Assembly: GCA_902566945.1 (NCBI GenBank)
Contig: CACFKZ010000005.1
Span: 1 to 64,000, forward strand
DNA length: 64,000 nt
Direction of reading: 5' to 3'
Origin: an uncultured Pelagibacteraceae bacterium
Lineage (GTDB): Bacteria; Pseudomonadota; Alphaproteobacteria; Pelagibacterales; Pelagibacteraceae
Below the pieces are notes generated by a model that did not search any database, was not told the DNA's origin, and was given only the letters and a program-made list of their open reading frames with translations. Within the stretch, counting starts at the first letter, position 1. The number at the start of each line of letters is the position of its first letter. Shown in pieces: positions 12,373 through 22,539 of the stretch. The translations under genes were made by a program, and so were the position numbers.

Positions 12373-14558
12373 TAAATGGTCCTTTGTATCTCTTCTGATA
12401 AAAACGACTCAATTACATCTTTTTCTTTAAAGTCAATGAAGTCCTTAATACTGATACCACATTCTAGTCCAGCACCAACTTCTTTTACCTGATTTTTTTC
12501 TCTAAAAATTGATAAAATCTCTCCACTATAAACAACCACACCATCCCTAATTATTCTAGCTCGCGATTTACTTTTAATTTCTCCACTTAATACCTTTGAT
12601 CCAGCAATTTTTCCAGCATTTGAAACTTTAAATATTTTTTGAATTTCAGCGCTACCAAGTAAAGTTTCTTTTACATCAGGTTCTAAAAGACCTGAAAGGG
12701 ATTTTTCTATATAGTCTAGAGCTTCATAAATAATATTAAAATATTTAATTTCTATTTTTTGGTCTTCAGCTAATTTTTTTGCTTCTCTGTTCGGTTTGAC
12801 ATTAAATCCGATTAACAATGCATTTGATGCTTTCGCTAATGACACATCTGTTTCGTTAATCATCCCAATATCAGATAAAATTATTTTTGCCTCAACTTCT
12901 CCATGTTCCATTTTATTAATAGCCATTTTTAACGCCTCACTTGATCCTTGAACATCTGATTTTAAGACTATATTCAATTCGTCTTTTTTTTTGTCGCTTT
13001 CAAATAATGTTGTTTTATCTTTTGCTAATAATTTAGTTTTCGCAGTGTTGGTTCGTTTAAACTCTGCCATTTCTTTTGCTTCATCCTCATTTTTTGTTAC
13101 TACAAAATCTGCACCTGCGTATGCCGAATTGTTCATTCCCAAAATTTCTACTGGCATTGATGGTAAAGCTTCATTTACCATTTTTCCTTCATGACTAATC
13201 ATTGCTCTTATTTTTCCCCATGTGTCACCGCAAATAAAATAATCTCCCTTCTTAAGAATGCCATTGTTAATCAAAATTGTTGAAACCGGGCCTTTTCCTT
13301 TGTCGATCTTTGACTCTATGACAACACCTTTAGCACTATCACTATATGAAGCTTGTAGGTCTAGCATTTCGGATTGCAGAAGAATGCTTTCTTTTAGTTT
13401 ATCTAAGTTCATTTTTTTTAAAGCTGAGACTTCTACAAATAAAGTGTCACCACTTAAGTCTTCTGATATCAATTCGAATTGCATCATTTCATTCTTGATC
13501 TTGCTTATTTTTTTTTCGGGCAAGTCGCACTTATTAATTGCAACTATAATCGGTACTTTCGCTGCTTTTGCGTGTTTAATAGCTTCGATTGTTTGAGGTT
13601 TTATTCCATCATCTGCTGCTACAACTAGAACTACTATGTCTGTTATTTTGGATCCTCTTGCTCTCATTTCAGTGAATGCAGCATGACCTGGGGTATCTAT
13701 AAATGTAATGAGTTTGTCATTCTTATCTTTTACTTGGTATGCGCCGATATGTTGGGTAATTCCTCCATGCTCCCCGGAAACAACATTTGTGTCTCTTAAA
13801 GCGTCAAGCAAAGATGTTTTTCCATGGTCAACATGGCCCATAATAGTCACAATTGGAGGCCTTGGTTTGACCTCTCCTGCTAATTTTTTTTGTGTTTTGT
13901 TTTTTTGAATTGAAGGCTTTTCCTCTACAATTGGTTTATGTCCAAATTCTTTAACTATATACTCAGCTGTATCTTTGTCTATGTTGTGATTAATTGTTGC
14001 AACCACCTTCATATTAAATAAAAATTTAATTATTTCGCTAGATTTTTCTGCCATACGATTGGACAACTCTTGAATAGTAATTTGCTCAGGTATTTTTACA
14101 TCTCTTATAACTTTTTTGAATTCCTTCTTTTCATCTCCATCAGGCTTACTTTTTTTCTCTTTAAGCCTAGCTCTTTTAACTGAAGCTAAACTTCTTTGTT
14201 TAATTTCGATTTCTTCTACATTAAGTGCTCTGGAAACTGTTAACTTGAAATCTCTCTTATCAACTGGTCCTTTTAGTTTAAGTTTGCTTTTACCAGCTGG
14301 TTTGTTGTCCTTTTTAATAAAATCTTTAGTAGCTTGTTGTTCAACAAATTTTCGTGCAAAATTTTTTTTGTTATTTGAAGTTTTATTTAAGCTTAAATCA
14401 TTAAAATTATTAGGTCGATTAATTGATTTATTAAGCCTAAAACTCTTTTTTTTTTCTACTGAATAAGATTTTTTATTTCCAGAGGATATAGCCGAAGTAT
14501 CAATCTTTTTTTTTAAATTTGTAGATATAGTAAGAGTCTTTTTCTTATCTTTTTCCAT
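12372..14558 (-). CDS. infB: Translation initiation factor IF-2
   Basis: PPIVTIMGHVDHGKTSLLDALR G1 motif, IDTPGHAAFTEMRARG; full-length. Confidence 0.97.
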   Translation of the reverse strand: MEKDKKKTLTISTNLKKKIDTSAISSGNKKSYSVEKKKSFRLNKSINRPNNFNDLSLNKTSNNKKNFARKFVEQQATKDFIKKDNKPAGKSKLKLKGPVDKRDFKLTVSRALNVEEIEIKQRSLASVKRARLKEKKSKPDGDEKKEFKKVIRDVKIPEQITIQELSNRMAEKSSEIIKFLFNMKVVATINHNIDKDTAEYIVKEFGHKPIVEEKPSIQKNKTQKKLAGEVKPRPPIVTIMGHVDHGKTSLLDALRDTNVVSGEHGGITQHIGAYQVKDKNDKLITFIDTPGHAAFTEMRARGSKITDIVVLVVAADDGIKPQTIEAIKHAKAAKVPIIVAINKCDLPEKKISKIKNEMMQFELISEDLSGDTLFVEVSALKKMNLDKLKESILLQSEMLDLQASYSDSAKGVVIESKIDKGKGPVSTILINNGILKKGDYFICGDTWGKIRAMISHEGKMVNEALPSMPVEILGMNNSAYAGADFVVTKNEDEAKEMAEFKRTNTAKTKLLAKDKTTLFESDKKKDELNIVLKSDVQGSSEALKMAINKMEHGEVEAKIILSDIGMINETDVSLAKASNALLIGFNVKPNREAKKLAEDQKIEIKYFNIIYEALDYIEKSLSGLLEPDVKETLLGSAEIQKIFKVSNAGKIAGSKVLSGEIKSKSRARIIRDGVVVYSGEILSIFREKNQVKEVGAGLECGISIKDFIDFKEKDVIESFLSEEIQRTI

Positions 14559-14562
14559 AACA

Positions 14563-16113
14563 TTATTTGTAAGCTATTTCTCGTGCGGCCATTATCAAGT
14601 CATCAGCCTCTTTTCTGGAAAGAGAAAATTCCTCTAGATAACCCTCAATTCTTATTTTTTTTCCTTTTATTTCATCAAATCCTCCAATTAATTCATCAGA
14701 GGAGAGATCTGCAAAATCTGCTAATTTTTTAATATTTTTTTGACCTAAAATAACTAACATTCCTTGAGTCATACCTTTTAGGCTTATCAAACTTTCTTCT
14801 ACTCCTAATTCTTTAAGTTTAACTGCAACTGCTTCTTTTTCTTTAATTATAGTCTCCTTAGATCTTGTAATAAGTTCTTTAGCAGTATCTTCGTCTATCG
14901 CATCTATTTTTGAAATATCTTCTAGATTAGACTGAGCTATTTCATCGATTGAAGTAAAACCCTCGGACACAAGTAATTGACCTAAAGTCTCATCTACCTC
15001 CAAATTTTTGATCAAAGTATCTGTTCTCTCTTTAAATTCAGTTTGTCTTCTTTCTGAGTCTTCTTTATCCGTTAATATATCAATTTCGTAATTTGTTAAC
15101 TTTGAAGCTAGCCTAACATTCTGTCCTCGTCTACCAATCGCCTTACTCAAATTTTCTTCAGTCAAAATTATATCTATTCTTTTATTTTCTTGATCGATTA
15201 AAACTCTTTGTATTTCCGCTGGGGACAACGACTCTGAAATTAAAGTTGGTAAATCCTCGGTCCATTTAATAATATCGATTTTTTCACCGTGAAGTTCATT
15301 GACAATAGTTTGAACTCTACTACCCCTCATTCCAACACAAGCTCCCACTGGATCAATAGAAGAATCTTGTGAGTAAACACAAATTTTAGCCCTGCTTCCA
15401 GGGTCTCTTGCTACAGATTTTATTTCTATAGTTCCTTCATATATTTCTGGGACTTCTTGAAAAAATAATTTTGCTAAAAATTGAGGATGGGCTCTTGATA
15501 AAAATATTTGATGTCCTTTATACTCTTTTTTTACTTCATAACAATAAGCTTTTACTCGATCACCTGTCTTTAAAATTTCTCTTGGAATTAATTCGTCTTT
15601 CTTGATAACTCCTTCGGCTTTTCCTAAATCAACTATTACATTTCCATATTCTAATCTTTTTATAATTCCACTTAAAATTTGACCTTGCTTATCAATGAAA
15701 TCTTCATATTGTCTATTTTTTTCAGCTTCTCTTACTCTGCTGCTTATAACTTGTTTGGCGCTCTGGGCTGCTATACGTCCGAAATCTATTTGTGGTAATT
15801 CCTCATAGATTTTTTCACCGACTTTTAAGTCCTTATATTGTTTGTTAATTTTTTTAGCATCTTCTATTGTTATTTCTCGAGCTGAGTCTTCAACAGTTTC
15901 AACTACATTGAGAACCTTTTGAATCTTTATTTCACCACTTTCTCTATTAATGAGAACCTCAATATTATTATCGTTTCCAAACTTAGTCAGAGCAGCTTTC
16001 TGTATAGCACTTTCCATTGAACCAATTACGAGTTCTTTGTCTATTGATTTCTCATTAGCTACCGCTTCGACGATTCTTAAAAGTTCAAGTTTGTCTAATC
16101 CTCTATTTAACAT
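14563..16113 (-). CDS. nusA: Transcription termination/antitermination factor NusA (start reassigned to MLNRGLDKLELL)
   Basis: NusA S1/KH domains (VGACVGMRGSRVQTIVNELHGEKIDII); SD AGGAG at 16121-16125; the listed longer ORF to 16161 would read through the hairpin. Confidence 0.93.
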   Translation of the reverse strand: MLNRGLDKLELLRIVEAVANEKSIDKELVIGSMESAIQKAALTKFGNDNNIEVLINRESGEIKIQKVLNVVETVEDSAREITIEDAKKINKQYKDLKVGEKIYEELPQIDFGRIAAQSAKQVISSRVREAEKNRQYEDFIDKQGQILSGIIKRLEYGNVIVDLGKAEGVIKKDELIPREILKTGDRVKAYCYEVKKEYKGHQIFLSRAHPQFLAKLFFQEVPEIYEGTIEIKSVARDPGSRAKICVYSQDSSIDPVGACVGMRGSRVQTIVNELHGEKIDIIKWTEDLPTLISESLSPAEIQRVLIDQENKRIDIILTEENLSKAIGRRGQNVRLASKLTNYEIDILTDKEDSERRQTEFKERTDTLIKNLEVDETLGQLLVSEGFTSIDEIAQSNLEDISKIDAIDEDTAKELITRSKETIIKEKEAVAVKLKELGVEESLISLKGMTQGMLVILGQKNIKKLADFADLSSDELIGGFDEIKGKKIRIEGYLEEFSLSRKEADDLIMAAREIAYK

Positions 16114-16125
16114 TTTAATGCTCCT

Positions 16126-16152
16126 AAAAAAAAATGGGCTACTGCCCATTTT
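16126..16152 (-). terminator. Intrinsic-terminator-like hairpin between metK and the nusA SD; candidate attenuator
   Basis: Minus strand AAAATGGGC-AGTA-GCCCATTTT followed by continued U tract (A run 16126-16134 on + strand), 9-bp perfect stem. Confidence 0.8.
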
Positions 16153-16204
16153 GAATTTCAATAATATAATTGTTTTTTAAAAGAAATTTAAGGGTTTTTC
16201 AAGA

Positions 16205-17368
16205 TTACAGTTTAAATAAATCTACTTTATCTGTTTTTTCCCAAGAAAACTCACCTTTATTGTTAGGTTTCCTGCCAAAATGTCCGTATGCTGAAGTAAC
16301 CTCGTAAATCGGGTTATTTAAACTCAACATTTCTCTTATTCCTCTAGGAGATAAATTAAAATTTTCGTTAATGATTTTTTTAACTTTTTCAATTTTATCC
16401 TCGTCTCCACTCGCTAGTTTTATAAATATGGATAATGGCTTTGACACTCCAATAGCGTATGCCAGCTGTATTAAGCATTTGTCTGAAACACCTGCTGAAA
16501 CAATATTTTTAGCAAGATATCTCGAAGCATAAGCTGCTGACCTGTCTACTTTCGTTGGATCTTTGCCTGAGAACGCTCCGCCTCCGTGAGGAGCTGCTCC
16601 ACCGTAAGTATCTACTATTATTTTCCTTCCAGTTAATCCTGTATCACCATCTGGTCCCCCAATTATAAACTGGCCAGTAGGATTTATATATATTTCACTA
16701 GGACTCAAGTCTTCTAGTAAATTTTGAGGAATAGATTTTTTTATGTAAGGAATAATAATCTCTCTTACTTTTTCCTGATTCAAATCCTTTGAATGTTGAG
16801 TTGATATTACAACTGAGGTAACTTTAACAGGCTTGTTTTTTTCATAAAGCATTGTCACTTGACTTTTAGAGTCAGGTTCTATTCCTTTAAGAGTCCCTTT
16901 TTTTCTATCTTCAGCCATTAGTCTCAAAATCCTATGAGAATAATGAATAGGTGCAGGCATTAAATCTTCAGTTTCCTTACAAGCGTAGCCAAACATAATT
17001 CCTTGGTCTCCAGCTCCCTCATCTTTGTTATCTTTAGAGTCAACGCCCATCGCAATATCTGAAGACTGCTCATGAAGAAAAGTTTCAATATTTGCTGTTT
17101 TCCAACTAAAACCTTTTTGGTCATAACCTATGTCTTTAATACAGTCCCTAATATTATGAATTAATTCATCTTTCTCAATTTTTGGACCTCTTGTTTCTCC
17201 TGCTAAGACTACTTTGTTAGTCGTAGTTAAAGTTTCACAAGCTACACGTGATACAGGATCTTTTGATAAATAAGAGTCCACTACCATGTCAGAAATTCTG
17301 TCACAAACTTTGTCGGGATGTCCCTCTGAAACAGATTCGCTTGTAAATAGATAGTTATTATTCGACAT
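16205..17368 (-). CDS. metK: S-adenosylmethionine synthetase
   Basis: [51 protein letters not shown]. Confidence 0.97.
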   Translation of the reverse strand: MSNNNYLFTSESVSEGHPDKVCDRISDMVVDSYLSKDPVSRVACETLTTTNKVVLAGETRGPKIEKDELIHNIRDCIKDIGYDQKGFSWKTANIETFLHEQSSDIAMGVDSKDNKDEGAGDQGIMFGYACKETEDLMPAPIHYSHRILRLMAEDRKKGTLKGIEPDSKSQVTMLYEKNKPVKVTSVVISTQHSKDLNQEKVREIIIPYIKKSIPQNLLEDLSPSEIYINPTGQFIIGGPDGDTGLTGRKIIVDTYGGAAPHGGGAFSGKDPTKVDRSAAYASRYLAKNIVSAGVSDKCLIQLAYAIGVSKPLSIFIKLASGDEDKIEKVKKIINENFNLSPRGIREMLSLNNPIYEVTSAYGHFGRKPNNKGEFSWEKTDKVDLFKL

Positions 17369-18920
17369 TGTTTTTTTTGTAAAAATTAAAGATAAAAATA
17401 TATGTAATTAAAAGCACAAAAAATATCAAATCATTTTTATTCTTATTTTTATTTGATATTAAAGGCACTTCAAACTCAATGTTTCCTGCTTCATTTGGAT
17501 AAAGTTTTTTTAATACAAGACCTTTGTTGTTAATTATAGCACTTATGCCTTTATTAGCGGACCTTATAAAAAAAGCATTTTGTTCGATTGCCCTAAAAAT
17601 TCCTTTTGCAAAGTGTTGATAAGGTCCAATAGAGTTCCCAAACCAACCATCTTCAGAAATGTTTACTACTAAGTTAGTGTCTTGATCGGACGATTGTATT
17701 AGTTCTGGAAAAATAATTTCATAACAAATTAAAGGTAGGATATTTGCATTTAATATCTTTAAACTTCCATTATCATTACCGCTTAGAAAAGATCCATGAC
17801 CTTCAGTAATTTTTTTTAATCCAAATTTATTTAAAATATTTTCTAGCGGAAGAAACTCCCCAAAAGGTACAAGTTTCTGCTTATTATATTCTTGAATAAT
17901 TTCTAAACTATTATTAACAATAATCAAAGAATTGTAATACCCATTTTTATCTTCATTAAATCTATTGATACCAAATAAAATAAAATGATTTTTCTTGAAA
18001 TTTTTGGAAAATTCTTTTTTAAATTTTAGTAGTTGATTGTAATTTAAACCACTAAAAACCCCTTCAGGCCATATAAAGAGAGTATTTTCTACATTGTTTG
18101 GTTCACTATATCTAAATAATTTTTTAAGTCTTGTCTCTATTTCTTCAACAGTAAGACCGTATTTTAATTTAAAATTAGGAGATACTACTTTCACGTTAAT
18201 CTTTTGATCAGTTAAACTTAAATTTTCTTTGTTCAAATTAATAGAGTGGTTTCCATAAATATAGAAAAAGAAAAGAATTAATAAAACAAATATTAGTGAT
18301 AAAATTTTATGAGTTAATTTAGCATTAAAGAATAAAAAAGCAGGAATTAAAAAAATGGTAATTGACAAAATATTAAATGCAAAAAGACCTATTTTATTTA
18401 AAATTTGTATAATTTCACTCGCCCACGAAAAACTATAAGCCCACAAATTCCATGGAAACCCACTTAAAATTTTTGATCTTAAAAAGTCAGAAAATGCTAG
18501 ACCTGACGAGAGAAGCAACAAAGAAGAAAAATTATATTTTAGAAAGGGGCCTAATATTAGGGTTACAATTGAAAAGAATAAACTTAAAAACAAGGGTATT
18601 AATATTAATCCGAAAGGTATCAAAATTTTAAAATTTTCTTCAAATGTAAGCGAATATGTTATCCAGTGGATACCGCTTAGGTAAAATCCGAAACCAAAAG
18701 CAGAGCCAAAAATAAACAAATTTATCTTATAAGGTTTTTTTCTGTAAATATTTTGAGATTTTTTTTTTATAAAAACAATAAAATAAAAAAAAACTGGAAG
18801 AATTATAAAATTAATTATTGTAAAGTTAAATGGCTGAAAAGAAAAAACTGTTAAGGAACCAATAAAAAAAGGTAAAAGATATAAAACTAAGAATTTATTA
18901 TTTTGGTATCTTTCAATCAT
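17358..18920 (-). CDS. lnt: Apolipoprotein N-acyltransferase
   Basis: Multi-TM N-term, nitrilase domain with [23 protein letters not shown]. Confidence 0.9.
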   Translation of the reverse strand: MIERYQNNKFLVLYLLPFFIGSLTVFSFQPFNFTIINFIILPVFFYFIVFIKKKSQNIYRKKPYKINLFIFGSAFGFGFYLSGIHWITYSLTFEENFKILIPFGLILIPLFLSLFFSIVTLILGPFLKYNFSSLLLLSSGLAFSDFLRSKILSGFPWNLWAYSFSWASEIIQILNKIGLFAFNILSITIFLIPAFLFFNAKLTHKILSLIFVLLILFFFYIYGNHSINLNKENLSLTDQKINVKVVSPNFKLKYGLTVEEIETRLKKLFRYSEPNNVENTLFIWPEGVFSGLNYNQLLKFKKEFSKNFKKNHFILFGINRFNEDKNGYYNSLIIVNNSLEIIQEYNKQKLVPFGEFLPLENILNKFGLKKITEGHGSFLSGNDNGSLKILNANILPLICYEIIFPELIQSSDQDTNLVVNISEDGWFGNSIGPYQHFAKGIFRAIEQNAFFIRSANKGISAIINNKGLVLKKLYPNEAGNIEFEVPLISNKNKNKNDLIFFVLLITYIFIFNFYKKNNVE

Positions 18921-19382
18921 TTAATTTAAATACGAAAGAAATTGTTTTTCCACTTTAGTCATTTTTTTAAAGTCTTTATCTTTTTTATGATCATGTCCAA
19001 AAAGATGAACTAAACCATGAATCCATAATTTATTGAATTCTAAATTAAAATTTGTATTTTTTTTTATTTTAATCTTTTCTAAATTTATAATTATATCACC
19101 TAAGTAAATTTCTTTTTCTTTTTTTAACTTATTACGAAGATCTTTTTTAGAATAAAATGGAAAAGATAGAACATCAGTACTTTTATTTTTTTTCCTAAAT
19201 CTTTTATTTAATTTTTTAATTTCTTTACTGTTGGAAAGTAATAGGGTGCAAAAAATTCTCTTTTTTTTATACTTTCTAAATTTTTTGTTAAAATTAATTA
19301 TCTTTTTTTCTATAAATTTTTCCGGATTTTCTAAATATCGTTTCCAATTTTTGTTATTTGAAATTGTATTAATCTTGATCAT
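18921..19382 (-). CDS. ybeY: Endoribonuclease YbeY
   Basis: STDVLSFPF...GLVHLFGHDHKKDKD zinc-binding motif. Confidence 0.92.
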   Translation of the reverse strand: MIKINTISNNKNWKRYLENPEKFIEKKIINFNKKFRKYKKKRIFCTLLLSNSKEIKKLNKRFRKKNKSTDVLSFPFYSKKDLRNKLKKEKEIYLGDIIINLEKIKIKKNTNFNLEFNKLWIHGLVHLFGHDHKKDKDFKKMTKVEKQFLSYLN

Positions 19383-20373
19383 CAGTGCTTCTCGTTTGAT
19401 AAGCCCTAATAATTTTTGAAACCAATGGATGTCTTACTACATCGTTGTAATCAAATTCGATAATTTTTATTTCATTTAAGTTTTTTAATAATTTTTTAGA
19501 TTTTATTAATCCAGATTGACTCTTATTTATAAGATCTATTTGCGATGGGTCACCATTTACTACTAATTTTGAATTTTCACCTATTCTTGTTAAAAACATT
19601 TTAATTTGGGTTTCAGTTGCATTTTGAGCCTCATCTAAAATTGCAAAACAATTTTTGAGTGTTCTCCCTCTCATGAACGCTAAGGGTGCTATTTCAATTT
19701 CTCCAGACTCAATTTTTTTATTTATTTTATCTGCTCCAAAAAGTTCATATAAGGCGTCATAAAGTGGTCTTAAATATGGATCGACCTTTTCCTTCATATC
19801 ACCAGGCAAAAAACCAAGTTTCTCTCCTGCTTCTACGGCTGGTCTTGATAAAATCACTCTTTCAATTTTTTTTTCCATCAAAAGAGTAACCGCTACCGAT
19901 ACCGCTAAAAAACTTTTTCCAGTTCCAGCTGGCCCAAGAGATATTACTATTTCATTTTCTTTAAGAGCTTTTATATATTCAGATTGTTTTTCAGATCGAG
20001 CTATTACAGATTTTCTTGGAGTTTTTATTAATTGTTTAAAAGATTTTACATTTGACTCTTCTATATCTATCTTTTTTTTCACAGACGAAACTATATCCTC
20101 TTTTTCGATAATATTCGTTAAGAAATATTTGTTTATTAAAAATTTTATTGCTTTACAGAATAAATCGGTGTTCTCTTTCTTTCCTTTGCAGGTAATTGAG
20201 TTTCCTCTAAAAAAAATATTTGTATCTGTAAGTTTGGAAAGATCTTTTAAATTTTGATCAAATTGCCCCACTATCGACATCAACATTTCATTGCCAATTA
20301 TTTGTAAATTTACAGTTTCATTATCGATTTTTTTTATAATTAAATTTTGATCTAGTTTGCTAATTTCTGACAT
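19369..20373 (-). CDS. PhoH-like ATPase (YbeZ)
   Basis: VISLGPAGTGKSFLAVSVA; ILDEAQNATETQIKMFLTRIG. Confidence 0.93.
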   Translation of the reverse strand: MSEISKLDQNLIIKKIDNETVNLQIIGNEMLMSIVGQFDQNLKDLSKLTDTNIFFRGNSITCKGKKENTDLFCKAIKFLINKYFLTNIIEKEDIVSSVKKKIDIEESNVKSFKQLIKTPRKSVIARSEKQSEYIKALKENEIVISLGPAGTGKSFLAVSVAVTLLMEKKIERVILSRPAVEAGEKLGFLPGDMKEKVDPYLRPLYDALYELFGADKINKKIESGEIEIAPLAFMRGRTLKNCFAILDEAQNATETQIKMFLTRIGENSKLVVNGDPSQIDLINKSQSGLIKSKKLLKNLNEIKIIEFDYNDVVRHPLVSKIIRAYQTRSTDDQD

Positions 20374-20376
20374 AGT

Positions 20377-21714
20377 CTAAGCAGCAAATTCCTGCGTCTC
20401 ATCTTGCTCAATGATTTCACCAAATAGTGTATTTTGATTACCACTAATAATTTTTATTTTTCTTATCTTTCCCTCTAAATTGTGTTTAGCTCTCACAATT
20501 ATAGGATTTGAAAACTCATCTCTTCCAAAATATTCATCTTTTTTATTTTTCATCTTATTTTCAAAAAGGACTGTGGTATTTTTGTTAATTAAGCTTTTCT
20601 TATATTTAAGCTTAATGTCCTCAGCAATTCTTTGAAATTGCATCAATCTGTACTTTGCAACACTTGCTTCGATTTTTTTAAATTTTGCTGCTGGTGTACC
20701 AGGTCTTGCGCTAAATACAAATGAATAAGAATTGATAAATTCAACCTCTCTAAGTAATTTTAAAGTAAGATCAAAATCATAATCTGTTTCTCCAGGGTAA
20801 CCAATTATAAAATCACTTGAAAATTTAATTAATGGATTAGCTTTTTTTAATTTATTTATTAATTCAAGATAATCTTCTACTGTATGTTTTCGATTCATAC
20901 TTTTTAGTATTTTGTTAGAACCTGATTGAACTGGTAAATGAATTAATGGCATAAGTTTATGGCAAGAACTATGAGCTTTAATCAAATCATCAGTAAAATC
21001 TATTGGGTGTGATGTTGTATATCTTATTCTTTTTATGCCACTTAATTTTGAAATATTGATTATTAAATCTGAAAGTTTTTCTCCATTATGATTATACGCA
21101 TTGACGTTCTGACCAAGTAAAGTAATTTCTTTAGCTCTATTACTTTCTAAATCTTTGGCTTCATTGAGCAGTTCAGACGTTGATCTAGAGAATTCAGAGC
21201 CTCTAGTATATGGCACAACACAAAATTTACAAAATTTATCACAACCTTCTTGTATTGTTAAAAAAGATGAAACTTTACTACTTGAATTTTTTATTAAATT
21301 TAAAGTATCGAACTTTTCTACAACTTCAAAGTCTGTATAATTTATTTTTTTAGACTTTTTTTCTATTCTTAAAATACTTTCATTGAATTGATGATAAGAT
21401 TGAGGGCCTAATATTACATCGATATACTTTTCCTCTTTTAGTAATATTTCCCCTTCAGCTTGAGCAACACATCCGACTATAACTACAATCGGTTTTTTTT
21501 TATTTCTAAAAACTTTTTTTATTCTACCAACATCATGATAAACTTTTTCAGTTGCTTTTTCTCTGATGTGACATGTATTAATAACATAACAGTCAGCTTC
21601 CTTATGATTATCAGTTTTTTTATAATCAATTTGTTTTGCTAGATCGTAAATACGATTGCTGTCGTATTCATTCATTTGACACCCAAAATTTTTTATGAAA
21701 ATTTTTTTATTCAA
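20377..21714 (-). CDS. miaB: tRNA-2-methylthio-N6-dimethylallyladenosine synthase
   Basis: FIKNFGCQMNEYDS; radical SAM CDKFCKFCVVPYTRG; TRAM region. Confidence 0.95.
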   Translation of the reverse strand: MNKKIFIKNFGCQMNEYDSNRIYDLAKQIDYKKTDNHKEADCYVINTCHIREKATEKVYHDVGRIKKVFRNKKKPIVVIVGCVAQAEGEILLKEEKYIDVILGPQSYHQFNESILRIEKKSKKINYTDFEVVEKFDTLNLIKNSSSKVSSFLTIQEGCDKFCKFCVVPYTRGSEFSRSTSELLNEAKDLESNRAKEITLLGQNVNAYNHNGEKLSDLIINISKLSGIKRIRYTTSHPIDFTDDLIKAHSSCHKLMPLIHLPVQSGSNKILKSMNRKHTVEDYLELINKLKKANPLIKFSSDFIIGYPGETDYDFDLTLKLLREVEFINSYSFVFSARPGTPAAKFKKIEASVAKYRLMQFQRIAEDIKLKYKKSLINKNTTVLFENKMKNKKDEYFGRDEFSNPIIVRAKHNLEGKIRKIKIISGNQNTLFGEIIEQDETQEFAA

Positions 21715-21715
21715 A

Positions 21716-22135
21716 TTATTTTTTTATTTTTGATCCATATAACTCAAGCTTATGATCTACGAGGTTATAACCTAGTTTCTTCGCAATTTTTTTTTGTAGC
21801 TCCTCAATATCTTTATCGACGAATTCTACAATTTCTCCACTATTAATATCTATAAGATGATTGTGATCATCGTTAATTTCATATCTAGCTTTACCTGCTT
21901 TAAAATCGTGTTTAATTAATATTCCAGACTCTTCAAAGAGTTTTACTGTCCTATAAACAGTTGCAATACTTATTTTATCATCTATCGCGGTTACCCTTTT
22001 ATGTAATTCATCTACATCCGGATGATCTTTTGATCCATAAACTGCTTTTGACTCTGATAAGATTTTTGCAATTACTTTTCTCTGATCGGTAAGTCTTACT
22101 CCTTTTTGTTTACATTTTTCTTCAATAACACTCAT
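21716..22135 (-). CDS. fur: Fur-family regulator
   Basis: GVRLTDQRKVIAKIL; ISIATVYRTVKLFEESGIL. Confidence 0.85.
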   Translation of the reverse strand: MSVIEEKCKQKGVRLTDQRKVIAKILSESKAVYGSKDHPDVDELHKRVTAIDDKISIATVYRTVKLFEESGILIKHDFKAGKARYEINDDHNHLIDINSGEIVEFVDKDIEELQKKIAKKLGYNLVDHKLELYGSKIKK

Positions 22136-22143
22136 ATCTTAAT

Positions 22144-22539
22144 TTAACTCAAATAAATGGGCTTAATCAATTTATTTTCGATTAATTTTTTTTTCATTAA
22201 TTCCTCTATATTTTTCAAATTAAATTCCAATAAATCGTCATTTTTATATCCATATAATCTAATTTTTTTTGCTATTACAAGACCTTTTGCGATAGCCAAG
22301 GATATTCTTATTCCTGAAAAGCTTCCTGGACCTTGATTAATGATAACACTAAATTTCTCATCTAATATTACTTTATGGCTTTTCAAAAAATTTTTAATGC
22401 AGAAAACCAATGATTCTCTACTGATTTCTTTTTTTTCATATTTGTAAACAAAAAATTCTTTATTTATTCGTAAACCTAATTTATCATCTTTTCCGATGCA
22501 GCTGATTATTAGAAAATTATTTATCATTTTGATACTCAT
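22144..22539 (-). CDS. tsaB: TsaB-like t6A biosynthesis protein, unusually short (131 aa; MINNF start gives 127)
   Basis: INQGPGSFSGIRISLAIAKGL diagnostic motif; C-term IKPIYLS. Confidence 0.8.
   Translation of the reverse strand: MSIKMINNFLIISCIGKDDKLGLRINKEFFVYKYEKKEISRESLVFCIKNFLKSHKVILDEKFSVIINQGPGSFSGIRISLAIAKGLVIAKKIRLYGYKNDDLLEFNLKNIEELMKKKLIENKLIKPIYLS

Noticed and set aside
14116-14560. Divergent/low-complexity N-terminus of InfB as a novel domain
   Set aside because: Variable, lysine-rich N-terminal extensions are normal for IF-2.
16114-16161. NusA N-terminal extension MKFKMGSSPFFFRSIK
   Set aside because: It would be encoded by the terminator-like hairpin, and a good SD precedes MLNRGLDKLELL instead.
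17369-17420. SAM riboswitch upstream of metK
   Set aside because: metK start overlaps the lnt CDS; no leader space or recognisable structure.
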